A DNA stretch of 7,482 nucleotides from Candidatus Colimonas fimequi. Its GTDB lineage: Bacteria; Bacillota; Clostridia; Peptostreptococcales; Anaerovoracaceae. Below the pieces are notes generated by a model. The model ran no database searches and was not told the origin of the DNA. It worked only from the letters and a program-made list of their open reading frames with translations. Of this stretch, positions 1-6,162 are shown in pieces. A program made the translations under genes and the position numbers. The stretch's first letter is position 1; every line of letters begins with the position of its first letter. The stretch covers positions 1-7,482 of the forward strand of contig JAGHTQ010000117.1 of NCBI GenBank assembly GCA_018065295.1, written 5' to 3'.

Positions 1-2
1 GC

Positions 3-32
3 GGCGGTGGCGGCGGTGGCGGCAGCTGGTAA
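3..32 (+). CDS. 3' end of a gene with a Gly-rich, Ser-Trp C-terminal tail (partial)
   Basis: Only the last nine codons and the TAA stop are in the window; they read GGGGGGGSW. This is the only plus-strand gene I can support, and it converges on the aldo/keto reductase gene. A poly-glycine stretch closed by Ser-Trp at the extreme C-terminus is familiar from bacterial membrane or secreted proteins of the TPM/YgcG and DUF2207 groups. With so little sequence this is only a suggestion and no function can be assigned. Support for it being a true gene end is the in-frame stop followed 28 bases later by an intrinsic terminator. The DNA here is a GC-rich 9-base near-repeat (GCGGCGGTG twice), explained by Gly codons. 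Confidence 0.6.
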   Translation, partial: GGGGGGGSW

Positions 33-53
33 ATCGCCTAACAAAACATACAG

Positions 54-86
54 AAAATTAGGGTGTCCAATCGGACACCCTTTTCT
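54..86. terminator. Intrinsic terminator, probably bidirectional, between convergent genes
   Basis: A perfect 8-bp stem (GGGTGTCC at 61-68, GGACACCC at 73-80) with an AATC loop is followed on the plus strand by TTTTCTTATT. On the minus strand the same hairpin is followed by TAATTTT (the complement of 54-60). It lies 28 bases after the stop of the plus-strand gene and 21 bases after the stop of the reductase, so it can serve both. The minus-strand T-tract is the weaker of the two. Confidence 0.85.
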
Positions 87-101
87 TATTATTTATTATA
101 A

Positions 102-1280
102 TTAGTATTTCATTACAGTTTTAACAACCTTGCTTGCAATTGTATAAATTGGACCTTCCAGAGACTTCTGTACATTCTTAAGTTCATCCCTAATTGGAAT
201 TGCCTGTGGACAGTGTTTCTCGCATGCACCACAACCGATGCAGTTTGATGCGATAGTTGGAGTCTTACGGAACGTTGTTGACTGCATGTAATGTCTCATT
301 CCTGAAATGAATCCTTCTGCATATTTCATATTATATGCGTGGAAACAAGCTGGAATGTCAACGCCCTTAGGACATGGCATACAGTAACCGCATCCAGTAC
401 ATCCCACCTTCAGCTTAGCATTAATGGCTGTAGAAACATCGCGCAGGAATTGGTTCTCCTCTTCTCCAAACATTCCCACAACTGAATCATTAGCAGTAGT
501 AACGTTCTCCTCTACCATTTCCATTGAGTTCATACCTGAAAGCACACACATAACCTGTGGCTGATTCCAGAGCCACTTGAATGCCCACTGTGCAGGAGAA
601 AGTCCTGCAGGATGGTTATCAAATAAGTCCTTGGCTTCCTTAGGCAGATTGTTTACCAGCTTGCCACCGCGAAGAGGCTCCATGATAACAATCGGAATTC
701 CCTTGGATGCTGCATACTCAAGTCCCTTACGACCAGCCTGTGTATTCTCATCCATGTAGTTATACTGAATCATTGCGAAGTCCCAATCATATGCATCGAT
801 CAGTTCGCAGAAGTTCTCTGCATCACCGTGATATGAGAATCCAATCTGTCTGATGGAACCTTCAGCCTTACGCTCTTCAATCCATTTATCAACGCCGAAG
901 CCTTTCATTCTCTCCCAGCTCTTCACATCGTTGATCATATGCATGAGATAGAAATCGATATAATCAGTCTTAAGTCTCTTAAGCTCTTCATTAAACATCT
1001 TATCGATAGTTCCAGCTTTCTTAACCAGATAATGAGGAAGCTTAGTGGCGATATGAATCTTATCTCTAATATCCAGACGACTAAATATTTCACCAATTGC
1101 AGCTTCACTACCTGGATAAATATATGCTGTGTCATAGTAGTTAACACCCGCATCGTATGCCGCCTTGATTTCACTTGTTGCCTTATCAATATCTATTGAG
1201 GCACCCTTCCTGCCAAATCTCATGCAGCCATAGCCCAGTATTGATATATCGTTTCCGTATTTGTCCTTGCGATATTGCAT
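102..1280 (-). CDS. Aldo/keto reductase with C-terminal 4Fe-4S ferredoxin-like domain
   Basis: This 392-residue cytoplasmic protein joins an aldo/keto reductase barrel (about residues 1-285) to a ferredoxin-like tail, the COG1453-type architecture. The AKR catalytic tetrad is visible: Asp50 and Tyr55 (DTAYIYPGSE), Lys80 (ATKLP) and His114 (LMHM). Two clusters of four cysteines follow: C294, C297, C300, C303 (CTGCGYCMPCP) and C347, C350, C353, C357 (CIGCGACEKHCP). Both look able to bind a 4Fe-4S cluster, so electrons may come from ferredoxin as well as or instead of NAD(P)H (inference); the substrate is unknown. The ATG follows AGAAAGGA with 9 bases between. The gene starts 41 bases after the PIN toxin stop with no hairpin and no convincing promoter in between, so read-through from the toxin-antitoxin promoter is likely. 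Family assignment is secure, physiological role is not. Confidence 0.93.
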   Translation of the reverse strand: MQYRKDKYGNDISILGYGCMRFGRKGASIDIDKATSEIKAAYDAGVNYYDTAYIYPGSEAAIGEIFSRLDIRDKIHIATKLPHYLVKKAGTIDKMFNEELKRLKTDYIDFYLMHMINDVKSWERMKGFGVDKWIEERKAEGSIRQIGFSYHGDAENFCELIDAYDWDFAMIQYNYMDENTQAGRKGLEYAASKGIPIVIMEPLRGGKLVNNLPKEAKDLFDNHPAGLSPAQWAFKWLWNQPQVMCVLSGMNSMEMVEENVTTANDSVVGMFGEEENQFLRDVSTAINAKLKVGCTGCGYCMPCPKGVDIPACFHAYNMKYAEGFISGMRHYMQSTTFRKTPTIASNCIGCGACEKHCPQAIPIRDELKNVQKSLEGPIYTIASKVVKTVMKY

Positions 1281-1289
1281 TTTTGTTTA

Positions 1290-1297
1290 TCCTTTCT
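1290..1297 (-). promoter_or_regulatory. Ribosome binding site of the aldo/keto reductase
   Basis: AGAAAGGA on the minus strand, 9 bases before the ATG. It is the only recognisable signal in the 41-base gap behind the toxin gene. Confidence 0.7.
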
Positions 1298-1321
1298 TAA
1301 TACCCCTGATAACTATTCGTC

Positions 1322-1738
1322 TTAAGGCATCAACTCCAGAAACTCTGACGGAGTTATTGCTGAGATGTCAAAACCTTGATAGTCTTTCTTATTTCTTGTA
1401 ATTATATAATCACATTCATGCGACTTGGCACAACATGCCAATACGCAGTCCTCGAAATCGTTAGCCCTCTTCTCTAAAGCCATATCAATATCGTCAGGCA
1501 TTACTGCTGCAATATTAAGAATCGATTTAACAAGTTTCAGAGCTTCATAAGCCATCGTCTTGCTCCCTGTCGATTTCCTAGCGATATAAAATATATCCGT
1601 CATAGTAGATGCCGGAATAAATCCAACAGCATCACCCGCTTCAATGGCATTAAGAACCTGGGCAGAATTAGAATAAAACCCATTTCTCTGCTGGAAAACA
1701 TCGAGGATAATGTTGGTATCTATCATTACCTTAATCAT
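1322..1738 (-). CDS. PIN-domain toxin (VapC-like, PIN_3 type) of a type II toxin-antitoxin pair
   Basis: The 138-residue product is a single PIN domain, the metal-dependent ribonuclease fold of VapC toxins; the RNA target cannot be read from sequence. Visible family features are the N-terminal strand with first acidic residue Asp7 (MIDTNIILD), SxTxTDIFYIARK around 44-55 (Asp48), DFEDCVLA with Asp94 and Asp97, and CDYIITRNKKDY with Asp110 and Asp119, ending in a TPSEFLEL motif. The acidic set looks intact, so the enzyme is probably active (inference). Three in-frame ATGs compete. The third, used here, has GGGGAGG 6 bases upstream; the first (1753) contains this Shine-Dalgarno within its own coding sequence and the second (1744) abuts it. 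The chosen start overlaps the antitoxin stop by 8 bases, giving translational coupling as expected of a TA pair. Confidence 0.88.
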   Translation of the reverse strand: MIKVMIDTNIILDVFQQRNGFYSNSAQVLNAIEAGDAVGFIPASTMTDIFYIARKSTGSKTMAYEALKLVKSILNIAAVMPDDIDMALEKRANDFEDCVLACCAKSHECDYIITRNKKDYQGFDISAITPSEFLELMP

Positions 1739-1967
1739 TATCATCCTCCCCATATTTCTCTGTTAGTCGCATATTCTTCCAGTCTTTAGCATCATGCACT
1801 TGGTTTGATGATGCTAATAACCCGCTCATTTTCTCAACAATAGTCGGCTCTGTCTTAACTAGCCTTGCTACCCGTTTACCGTTCTTCGTAATAATCAGTT
1901 CCTCCTGACCGACAAGGTCGATATAATGTCCGAAGTTCGTCTTAAATTCAGTCGCTGTAATCTCCAT
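1731..1967 (-). CDS. Phd/YefM-family antitoxin
   Basis: The 78-residue protein has the layout of a Phd/YefM antitoxin. An N-terminal DNA-binding half (MEITATEFKTNFGHYIDLV, then EELIITKNGKRVARLV through about residue 37) is followed by a short polar C-terminal tail (about 40-78, GLLASSN to LTEKYGEDDND) that would wrap and neutralise the toxin. It would bind the PIN protein made from the overlapping downstream gene and repress their shared promoter (family knowledge). The start is well supported: AGGAGG lies 5 bases before the ATG, and a consensus promoter lies about 40 bases upstream. The antitoxin gene comes first and the toxin second, the usual order. Pairing of a Phd-type antitoxin with a PIN toxin is common in Firmicutes. 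Confidence 0.9.
   Translation of the reverse strand: MEITATEFKTNFGHYIDLVGQEELIITKNGKRVARLVKTEPTIVEKMSGLLASSNQVHDAKDWKNMRLTEKYGEDDND
1745..1751 (-). promoter_or_regulatory. Ribosome binding site that decides the PIN toxin start
   Basis: GGGGAGG on the minus strand lies inside the last codons of the antitoxin gene, 6 bases before the ATG at 1738. This spacing favours that ATG over the two in-frame ATGs at 1753 and 1744. Confidence 0.75.
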
Positions 1968-1972
1968 ATAAT

Positions 1973-1978
1973 CCTCCT
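1973..1978 (-). promoter_or_regulatory. Consensus ribosome binding site of the antitoxin
   Basis: AGGAGG on the minus strand, 5 bases before the antitoxin ATG. It matches the anti-Shine-Dalgarno fully, whereas the toxin's site is partly buried in the antitoxin gene, which would favour antitoxin synthesis. Confidence 0.8.
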
Positions 1979-1989
1979 AGCATCATATT

Positions 1990-2008
1990 TCGTACGATTT
2001 AATTAAAT
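1990..2008 (-). promoter_or_regulatory. Candidate antitoxin operator palindromes at the TA promoter
   Basis: Two perfect palindromes adjoin: TCGTACGA at 1990-1997 and ATTTAATTAAAT at 1997-2008, the second overlapping two bases of the -10 box. Phd/YefM antitoxins typically repress their own promoters by binding short palindromes with a GTAC-type core, and the first has that core. Binding here is an inference; the AT-rich palindrome could arise by chance in such sequence. Confidence 0.35.
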
Positions 2009-2035
2009 TATACAGCAATTATCCGCAAATTTCAA
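2007..2035 (-). promoter_or_regulatory. Sigma-70/SigA-type promoter of the toxin-antitoxin genes
   Basis: On the minus strand TTGAAA (2030-2035) and TATAAT (2007-2012) are separated by exactly 17 bases: a perfect -10 and a five-of-six -35. Transcription would begin near 2000, leaving a leader of about 33 bases before the antitoxin ATG. It is the only strong promoter found in the window and could also serve the aldo/keto reductase. Confidence 0.82.
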
Positions 2036-2040
2036 TCGAT

Positions 2041-2074
2041 TACAAAAATAGAGCTGCATATAGCAGCTCTATTT
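2041..2074 (-). terminator. Intrinsic terminator ending the sugar-uptake operon
   Basis: A perfect 12-bp inverted repeat (arms 2046-2057 and 2063-2074, GAGCTGC core) with a 5-base loop starts 17 bases beyond the ATPase stop. On the minus strand it runs into TTTTTGTA. This closes the transporter operon and insulates the toxin-antitoxin promoter, whose -35 box begins five bases beyond the T-tract region. Confidence 0.9.
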
Positions 2075-2091
2075 CATATTGGAACGATAAA

Positions 2092-3282
2092 CTAGATCAG
2101 GTTCATTCCTGTTTCATTGCTGAACAGATGCATGTGTACTGCCTTGAAGTCAAATGCAACAGTTGAGTGCTGTTCAATAACTTCATCTGTGTTGTAGTCA
2201 ATTGGAACAACAGCGATTGTCTTCTGTTCACCTGAAGTCATGTGGATATGCAGTTCGCTACCCATCATTTCTGTTACTTCCACATTAGCACTTATTCCAG
2301 CATTAGCATCCTGACTTACTGCAACGTGAACAGGTCTTACGCCTACTGTAATTTCCTGTGAATCAACACCGTTAGCATTAAGTGCAGCGCACTGCTTCTC
2401 TGTAAGTGCGTATTCTTTACCCATAATTGTTACCTTGTAAGTATCCCCATCCTTAACAAGCTGACAATTATTATATAGGTTCATCTGTGGAACACCGATA
2501 AATCCTGCTACGAACAGATTCTGTGGGTGATTGAATACTTCCTGTGGAGTGCCAATCTGCTGGATGAAGCCGTCCTTCATAATAACAATTCTGTCACCAA
2601 GAGTCATAGCTTCAACCTGGTCGTGAGTTACATATACGAATGTAGTGTCGATTTTCTCACGAAGCTTGATGATTTCTGCTCTCATCTGGTTTCTCAGCTT
2701 AGCATCCAGGTTTGAAAGAGGTTCGTCCATAAGGAATACCTTAGGGTCTCTAACGAATGCACGACCAATAGCAACTCTCTGTCTCTGACCACCTGACAGT
2801 GCCTTAGGCTTACGTTCAAGAAGTGGTGTGATGTCAAGGATTTCAGCCGCTTCACGTACGCGAGCATCGATTTCTTCCTTTGACTTCTTCTGGTTCTGAA
2901 GTGAGAATGCCATGTTGTCATATACACTCATATGTGGATACAGTGCATAGTTCTGGAATACCATTGCAATGTCTCTGTCCTTAGGAGCAACATCGTTTAC
3001 TCTCTCATCGCCGATATAGAGATTACCTTCAGTAATCTTCTCAAGACCTGCAATCATTCTGAGAGTTGTTGATTTACCGCATCCTGATGGACCTACAAGT
3101 ACGATAAATTCCTTATCTGCAATTTCCAGGCTGAACTGCTGAACAGCTACAACGCCTTCATCTGTAATCTGAAGGTTTGTCTTCTTCTCAGGTTCATTAT
3201 TCTTCTTTTTCTTTTTCTTCTTATCTTCATCCTTAGCATGAGGATAAATCTTCTTAATATTATCAAGGATTACTTTTGCCAT
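2092..3282 (-). CDS. Carbohydrate ABC importer ATPase (MsmK/UgpC/MalK family) with a poly-lysine insert
   Basis: The 396-residue cytoplasmic subunit would power the two permeases encoded upstream. All nucleotide-binding motifs are intact: Walker A GPSGCGKST (64-72), Q-loop Gln110, signature LSGGQ (162-166), Walker B VFLMDEP (182-188), D-loop SNLD (190-193) and H-loop His220. The C-terminal part (about 250-396, including GVRPVHV at 314-320) fits the OB-like regulatory domain of CUT1 sugar importers. Unusual is an insert of roughly 20 residues after the first strand (about 16-36) with seven lysines in a row at 21-27. The start has AAGGAG (3291-3296) 8 bases before the ATG, and the gene begins 16 bases after the lipoprotein stop. 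Firmicute CUT1 operons often lack an ATPase and share one encoded elsewhere; here it is the last gene of the operon. The gene symbol (msmK or ugpC) cannot be fixed from sequence. Confidence 0.95.
   Translation of the reverse strand: MAKVILDNIKKIYPHAKDEDKKKKKKKNNEPEKKTNLQITDEGVVAVQQFSLEIADKEFIVLVGPSGCGKSTTLRMIAGLEKITEGNLYIGDERVNDVAPKDRDIAMVFQNYALYPHMSVYDNMAFSLQNQKKSKEEIDARVREAAEILDITPLLERKPKALSGGQRQRVAIGRAFVRDPKVFLMDEPLSNLDAKLRNQMRAEIIKLREKIDTTFVYVTHDQVEAMTLGDRIVIMKDGFIQQIGTPQEVFNHPQNLFVAGFIGVPQMNLYNNCQLVKDGDTYKVTIMGKEYALTEKQCAALNANGVDSQEITVGVRPVHVAVSQDANAGISANVEVTEMMGSELHIHMTSGEQKTIAVVPIDYNTDEVIEQHSTVAFDFKAVHMHLFSNETGMNLI
3202..3222 (-). other. Seven-lysine tract in the ABC ATPase
   Basis: Codons 21-27 of the ATPase are seven consecutive Lys codons mixing AAG and AAA, flanked by acidic and Asn residues. 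The tract sits in the N-terminal sheet ahead of Walker A, where classical MalK has only a short turn. The mixed codons argue for selection on the protein rather than recent slippage (inference). Confidence 0.8.
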
Positions 3283-3298
3283 AGCTCATTCTCCTTCA

Positions 3299-4978
3299 TT
3301 ACTTAACGAGGGTTACATCCTGAACCCATGCGTTTGACCATGTATTATCACCATATTTATATCTAAGGTGAAGGCCTAAATTAACGTTATCGTTTAATGC
3401 TTCAACCTTAACTGTGCCGTTACCAGCAAGTCTGCTAACATCAACAAACTCTGAGTCAGTTGACATTACCTGAACTGACGCATTGTCCATACCTGCTTCT
3501 GCCAGCTTAGCATTGAGATACGCCTCAACGTTATTATCGTAATCTGCCAGATCAGAAGCCTTAATGCCATCGCCTACGATTCCTGCCAGGCATTCTTCAG
3601 CGGCTTTGATGCCCTTCTGACCATCGCTGCAGTAAGCATCGTAAAGGTCAATCCACTTCTGATCAGGTGTGAACGCCGAACCGTTGTCCTTGTCCTTGCT
3701 AGCAAAGCCATCAAGATACTCATCCATCTGGTCATCAGCAACCTCAATATTACCGCTAAGGTCATTATCGATGTCGCCTTCTGCAATATCAGTGTTCACG
3801 TCATAGACACTGTCACTACCTACGAAGAGGTTATTGTGAACCTTGTTGTTTTTACTTCTCTGAATACCAATCTGTGAATCATTGTCAACAAAAGTATTGT
3901 TGTGAATATCACAGTCTTCTGTGAATCCCAGGTCGTAGTCGTATCCGCCGAAGCAAAGTCCGCACCATCCCATACATCCTGCGATAACGTTATCATGAAC
4001 GTTCATACCTGATACCTTAAACAGTTCATTATCCTCTGGACTGTGTTCAGTTGCGATTTCGATACCGATGTCACAGTTATAGATGAAGTTGTTGAAGATT
4101 TCGATATCCTGTCCACCGTCTACGTAGATACCATCTGCGCAAAGGTCATATTCTCCCTCTTCGTTATACGCTTCATTGTCAAAAGCACTGATGTTGTAAA
4201 CAACGTTGTCACGGCATACACCGTTTCTAACGAAGTCAACATCGTTCTCATTACCGTCGTATCCTTCAGGATGCTTAGCATTACCTTCGAATCCGATCAT
4301 ATCGATACCGATATTGTTGTTGTCGTGAATTACGTTCTCTGCAATTGTGAATCCATCGATATTGCCATTAAATACTGTTGATTCACTTGAGTCGCATCTG
4401 CAGTTATATACTTCGCAGCCGATCATTGACAGGTTCTTAACTGGTGCCAGATCGTTACAAGCATATACGCAAATACCGTGAGTTCCTGTAATCTCATGAA
4501 CAGTACAGTTTGAAATTGTTATGTTTTCAAGTGGTGCATCGCCGCGTTCGCTATTGCTCTCGTAGTAGATACCGTGTGTGCCACCTATTACTTCGATGCC
4601 ATCAAGAGTAATGTTATCTACATTGACCATAAAGATACCGATAGCATCTCCATCGCCCTTAGCTTCAGCTTTAACTATTACATCTTCCCCTTCTGCAGCT
4701 GTAATAGTAACAGGCTGTTTCGCCGTACCTGACCAAGCTGAATCAATAACGAATGGCGCATATTCACCGCCGTGCATCACAACAGTAGTACCCGGCTCTA
4801 CAGCTTCAGCTGCAAGTTCCATACTTGTATATGGATTCTCGGCTGTACCATCGCCACCTGGTTCACCATCTGCTGGTGCAACGTGAATTGCTGTTTCACT
4901 GCCGCCACCACAAGCCGTCATGACTACCCCTACCGTCATCATGGCCATTGCGGCTAATAATAATTTAATTTTTCTCAT
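3299..4978 (-). CDS. Right-handed beta-helix lipoprotein, putative surface glycan-active protein
   Basis: The 559-residue product begins with a lipoprotein signal (MRKIK, hydrophobic stretch, MTAC lipobox with Cys23), so it should be anchored outside the membrane. Residues about 30-105 resemble the DUF1565-like cap of beta-helix enzymes (GGDGTAENPYTS, EPGTTVVMHGGEY, SGTAKQPVTI). Residues about 115-400 hold rungs typical of PbH1/NosD-like helices, such as ITLDGIEVIGG, FTIAENVIHDNN, IEIFNNFIYNCDIGIEI and CDIHNNTFVDN. About 425-559 is a separate C-terminal region, possibly a beta-sandwich, that I do not recognise. Fifteen cysteines follow the lipobox, many within the rungs. Polysaccharide lyases and some glycosidases use this fold, but I see no diagnostic catalytic motif, so a binding role is possible. 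An in-frame TTG at 4996 lies upstream but has no ribosome binding site and overlaps the isomerase gene. The ATG used has TAAGG, overlapping that gene's stop, 8 bases upstream. Confidence 0.87.
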   Translation of the reverse strand: MRKIKLLLAAMAMMTVGVVMTACGGGSETAIHVAPADGEPGGDGTAENPYTSMELAAEAVEPGTTVVMHGGEYAPFVIDSAWSGTAKQPVTITAAEGEDVIVKAEAKGDGDAIGIFMVNVDNITLDGIEVIGGTHGIYYESNSERGDAPLENITISNCTVHEITGTHGICVYACNDLAPVKNLSMIGCEVYNCRCDSSESTVFNGNIDGFTIAENVIHDNNNIGIDMIGFEGNAKHPEGYDGNENDVDFVRNGVCRDNVVYNISAFDNEAYNEEGEYDLCADGIYVDGGQDIEIFNNFIYNCDIGIEIATEHSPEDNELFKVSGMNVHDNVIAGCMGWCGLCFGGYDYDLGFTEDCDIHNNTFVDNDSQIGIQRSKNNKVHNNLFVGSDSVYDVNTDIAEGDIDNDLSGNIEVADDQMDEYLDGFASKDKDNGSAFTPDQKWIDLYDAYCSDGQKGIKAAEECLAGIVGDGIKASDLADYDNNVEAYLNAKLAEAGMDNASVQVMSTDSEFVDVSRLAGNGTVKVEALNDNVNLGLHLRYKYGDNTWSNAWVQDVTLVK

Positions 4979-4988
4979 TTTGTTCGCC

Positions 4989-6146
4989 TTATTCAACTTC
5001 GTAAATAGTAACGCCCTTAACTACTCTGTTTACTTCTCCTGTAGGACATGGATTGTCTGGTGTCAGGCCAAGCTTAAGTGAGTAGAGCATTGACAGTGCC
5101 TGTGCTACTACGATGAAGCCCAGTGCCAGCTGTCCGTTTTCGTACTTATCTTCAAGACCCAGGTTAATGTGAAGATCTGAAAGTTCGTCGATCTTAGCAT
5201 CTTCTCTAGCTGATACTGCGATAATCTGGCTACCCTTCTTATCTCTATAGAGTTCAGCCAGCAGGTCCATTTCATATCTACGAGTTGCTGGATTATCTGA
5301 AATATATACTACACATACTGTGTTGTCATTTACTACTGACTTAGGACCATGTCTGAATCCCATTGGTGTGTCGTAGAGGGCTACCATCTGACCTGCTGTC
5401 AGTTCCAGAACCTTCAGTGCACTTTCCTGTGCGATGCCCTTGAGGGCGTCAGTACCAAGGTATACGATTCTGTCAAATGAGTTGTTATCAATGTAATCTG
5501 CCAGCTTAGCATATCCTTCGTCGATGAACTTCTGTGCTGCATCGGTAATAGCGTCCAGACCATTCATCTTGTCATTTGCCAGTGTCTTCATTGCTGCAAG
5601 ATACATGTTGCTGAAACTGCTTGTCATAGCGAAGCTCTTATCGTGAGTTTCATCTGTGAGAACGATTGAGAAGCAATTATCCTTCTCAGCTGCCAGCTTA
5701 GCGAGTGCGCCGTCCTTATTACATGTAATGAACAGATGATAGATGTTCTCACAAACCTTCTCTGCCGCTTCAACTGCACCTACTGATTCAGGGCTGTTAC
5801 CTGAACGTGCGAATGAAATCAGAAGAGTTGGCTTAGTAGCGCTAAGAAATGCTCTTGGTGTAGCAACGATATCAGTTGTTCCGATTGAGTGAACGTGGCC
5901 TGCGAGTACCTGCAGAAGTGATGGATAAAGTGAGTTACCTACGTATTCACTTGTACCAGCTCCTGTAAGGATTACGTCGAAATCAGGCTGAGTAATAACC
6001 TGATCTACGAATGCCTTAAGTTCAGCTGCAACACCGTTAACCTGCTCATTTGTCTTCTTCCAAGTTGCAGGCTGCTGAGCGATTTCTGTTGCTGTGAAAA
6101 CTGCATTGCGTTCTTCTAATGTATTGTTGTCTAATCCGAAAATCAA
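4989..6146 (-). CDS. agaS: AgaS-family SIS-domain sugar-phosphate isomerase/deaminase
   Basis: The 385-residue cytoplasmic enzyme has two SIS (sugar isomerase) domains, about 40-195 and 215-360. Family hallmarks run its full length: EIAQQPATW (21-29), TGAGTSEYVG (61-70), SFARSGNSPES (111-121), ESALKVLELTAGQ (241-253), FRHGPKS (264-270), NPATRRYEMDLL (285-296) and NPCPTGEVNRVVKGVTIY (365-382). AgaS proteins act in galactosamine/N-acetylgalactosamine catabolism, E. coli AgaS as a galactosamine-6-phosphate deaminase/isomerase; older annotation says tagatose-6-phosphate ketose/aldose isomerase. The exact substrate here is inferred. The start codon is TTG: AAGGAGG, fused to the stop of the permease gene, lies 9 bases upstream, and there is no in-frame ATG until residue 181. 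The length matches the family. It lies 14 bases after the permease and 10 before the lipoprotein, so it is co-transcribed with the importer. Confidence 0.92.
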   Translation of the reverse strand: MIFGLDNNTLEERNAVFTATEIAQQPATWKKTNEQVNGVAAELKAFVDQVITQPDFDVILTGAGTSEYVGNSLYPSLLQVLAGHVHSIGTTDIVATPRAFLSATKPTLLISFARSGNSPESVGAVEAAEKVCENIYHLFITCNKDGALAKLAAEKDNCFSIVLTDETHDKSFAMTSSFSNMYLAAMKTLANDKMNGLDAITDAAQKFIDEGYAKLADYIDNNSFDRIVYLGTDALKGIAQESALKVLELTAGQMVALYDTPMGFRHGPKSVVNDNTVCVVYISDNPATRRYEMDLLAELYRDKKGSQIIAVSAREDAKIDELSDLHINLGLEDKYENGQLALGFIVVAQALSMLYSLKLGLTPDNPCPTGEVNRVVKGVTIYEVE

Positions 6147-6155
6147 AATTCTAGT

Positions 6156-6162
6156 CCTCCTT
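6156..6162 (-). promoter_or_regulatory. Ribosome binding site that supports a TTG start for agaS
   Basis: AAGGAGG on the minus strand overlaps the TAA stop of the permease gene and lies 9 bases before TTG at 6144-6146. It is the strongest Shine-Dalgarno match in the operon, paired with a weak start codon. No ATG or GTG lies at a suitable distance in that frame. Confidence 0.78.

Noticed and set aside
1..29. GC-rich GGC/GGT repeat at the left edge as a minisatellite or CRISPR-like repeat
   Set aside because: It is fully explained as Gly codons at the end of a gene, with only two exact 9-base units and no spacers.
939..1199. Open frames overlapping the 5' half of the aldo/keto reductase gene on both strands
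   Set aside because: The reductase frame carries conserved catalytic residues there; the other frames have low-complexity, unfamiliar products and no translation signals.
1281..1325. A separate promoter for the aldo/keto reductase (TTAAGA, 17-base gap, TATTAA)
   Set aside because: Each box matches only four of six consensus bases and the -35 overlaps the toxin stop codon; too weak to report as a feature.
1739..1753. Upstream ATGs of the PIN toxin (1753 and 1744)
   Set aside because: The Shine-Dalgarno GGGGAGG lies inside or directly against these starts, and the extra residues (MGRMI) are not part of the PIN fold.
4043..4886. Open plus-strand frames antisense to the beta-helix lipoprotein gene (4043-4381, 4578-4886)
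   Set aside because: They lie wholly inside a convincing minus-strand gene, lack a ribosome binding site and a recognisable family, and have compositions expected from the complement of an Asn/Asp/Gly-rich gene.
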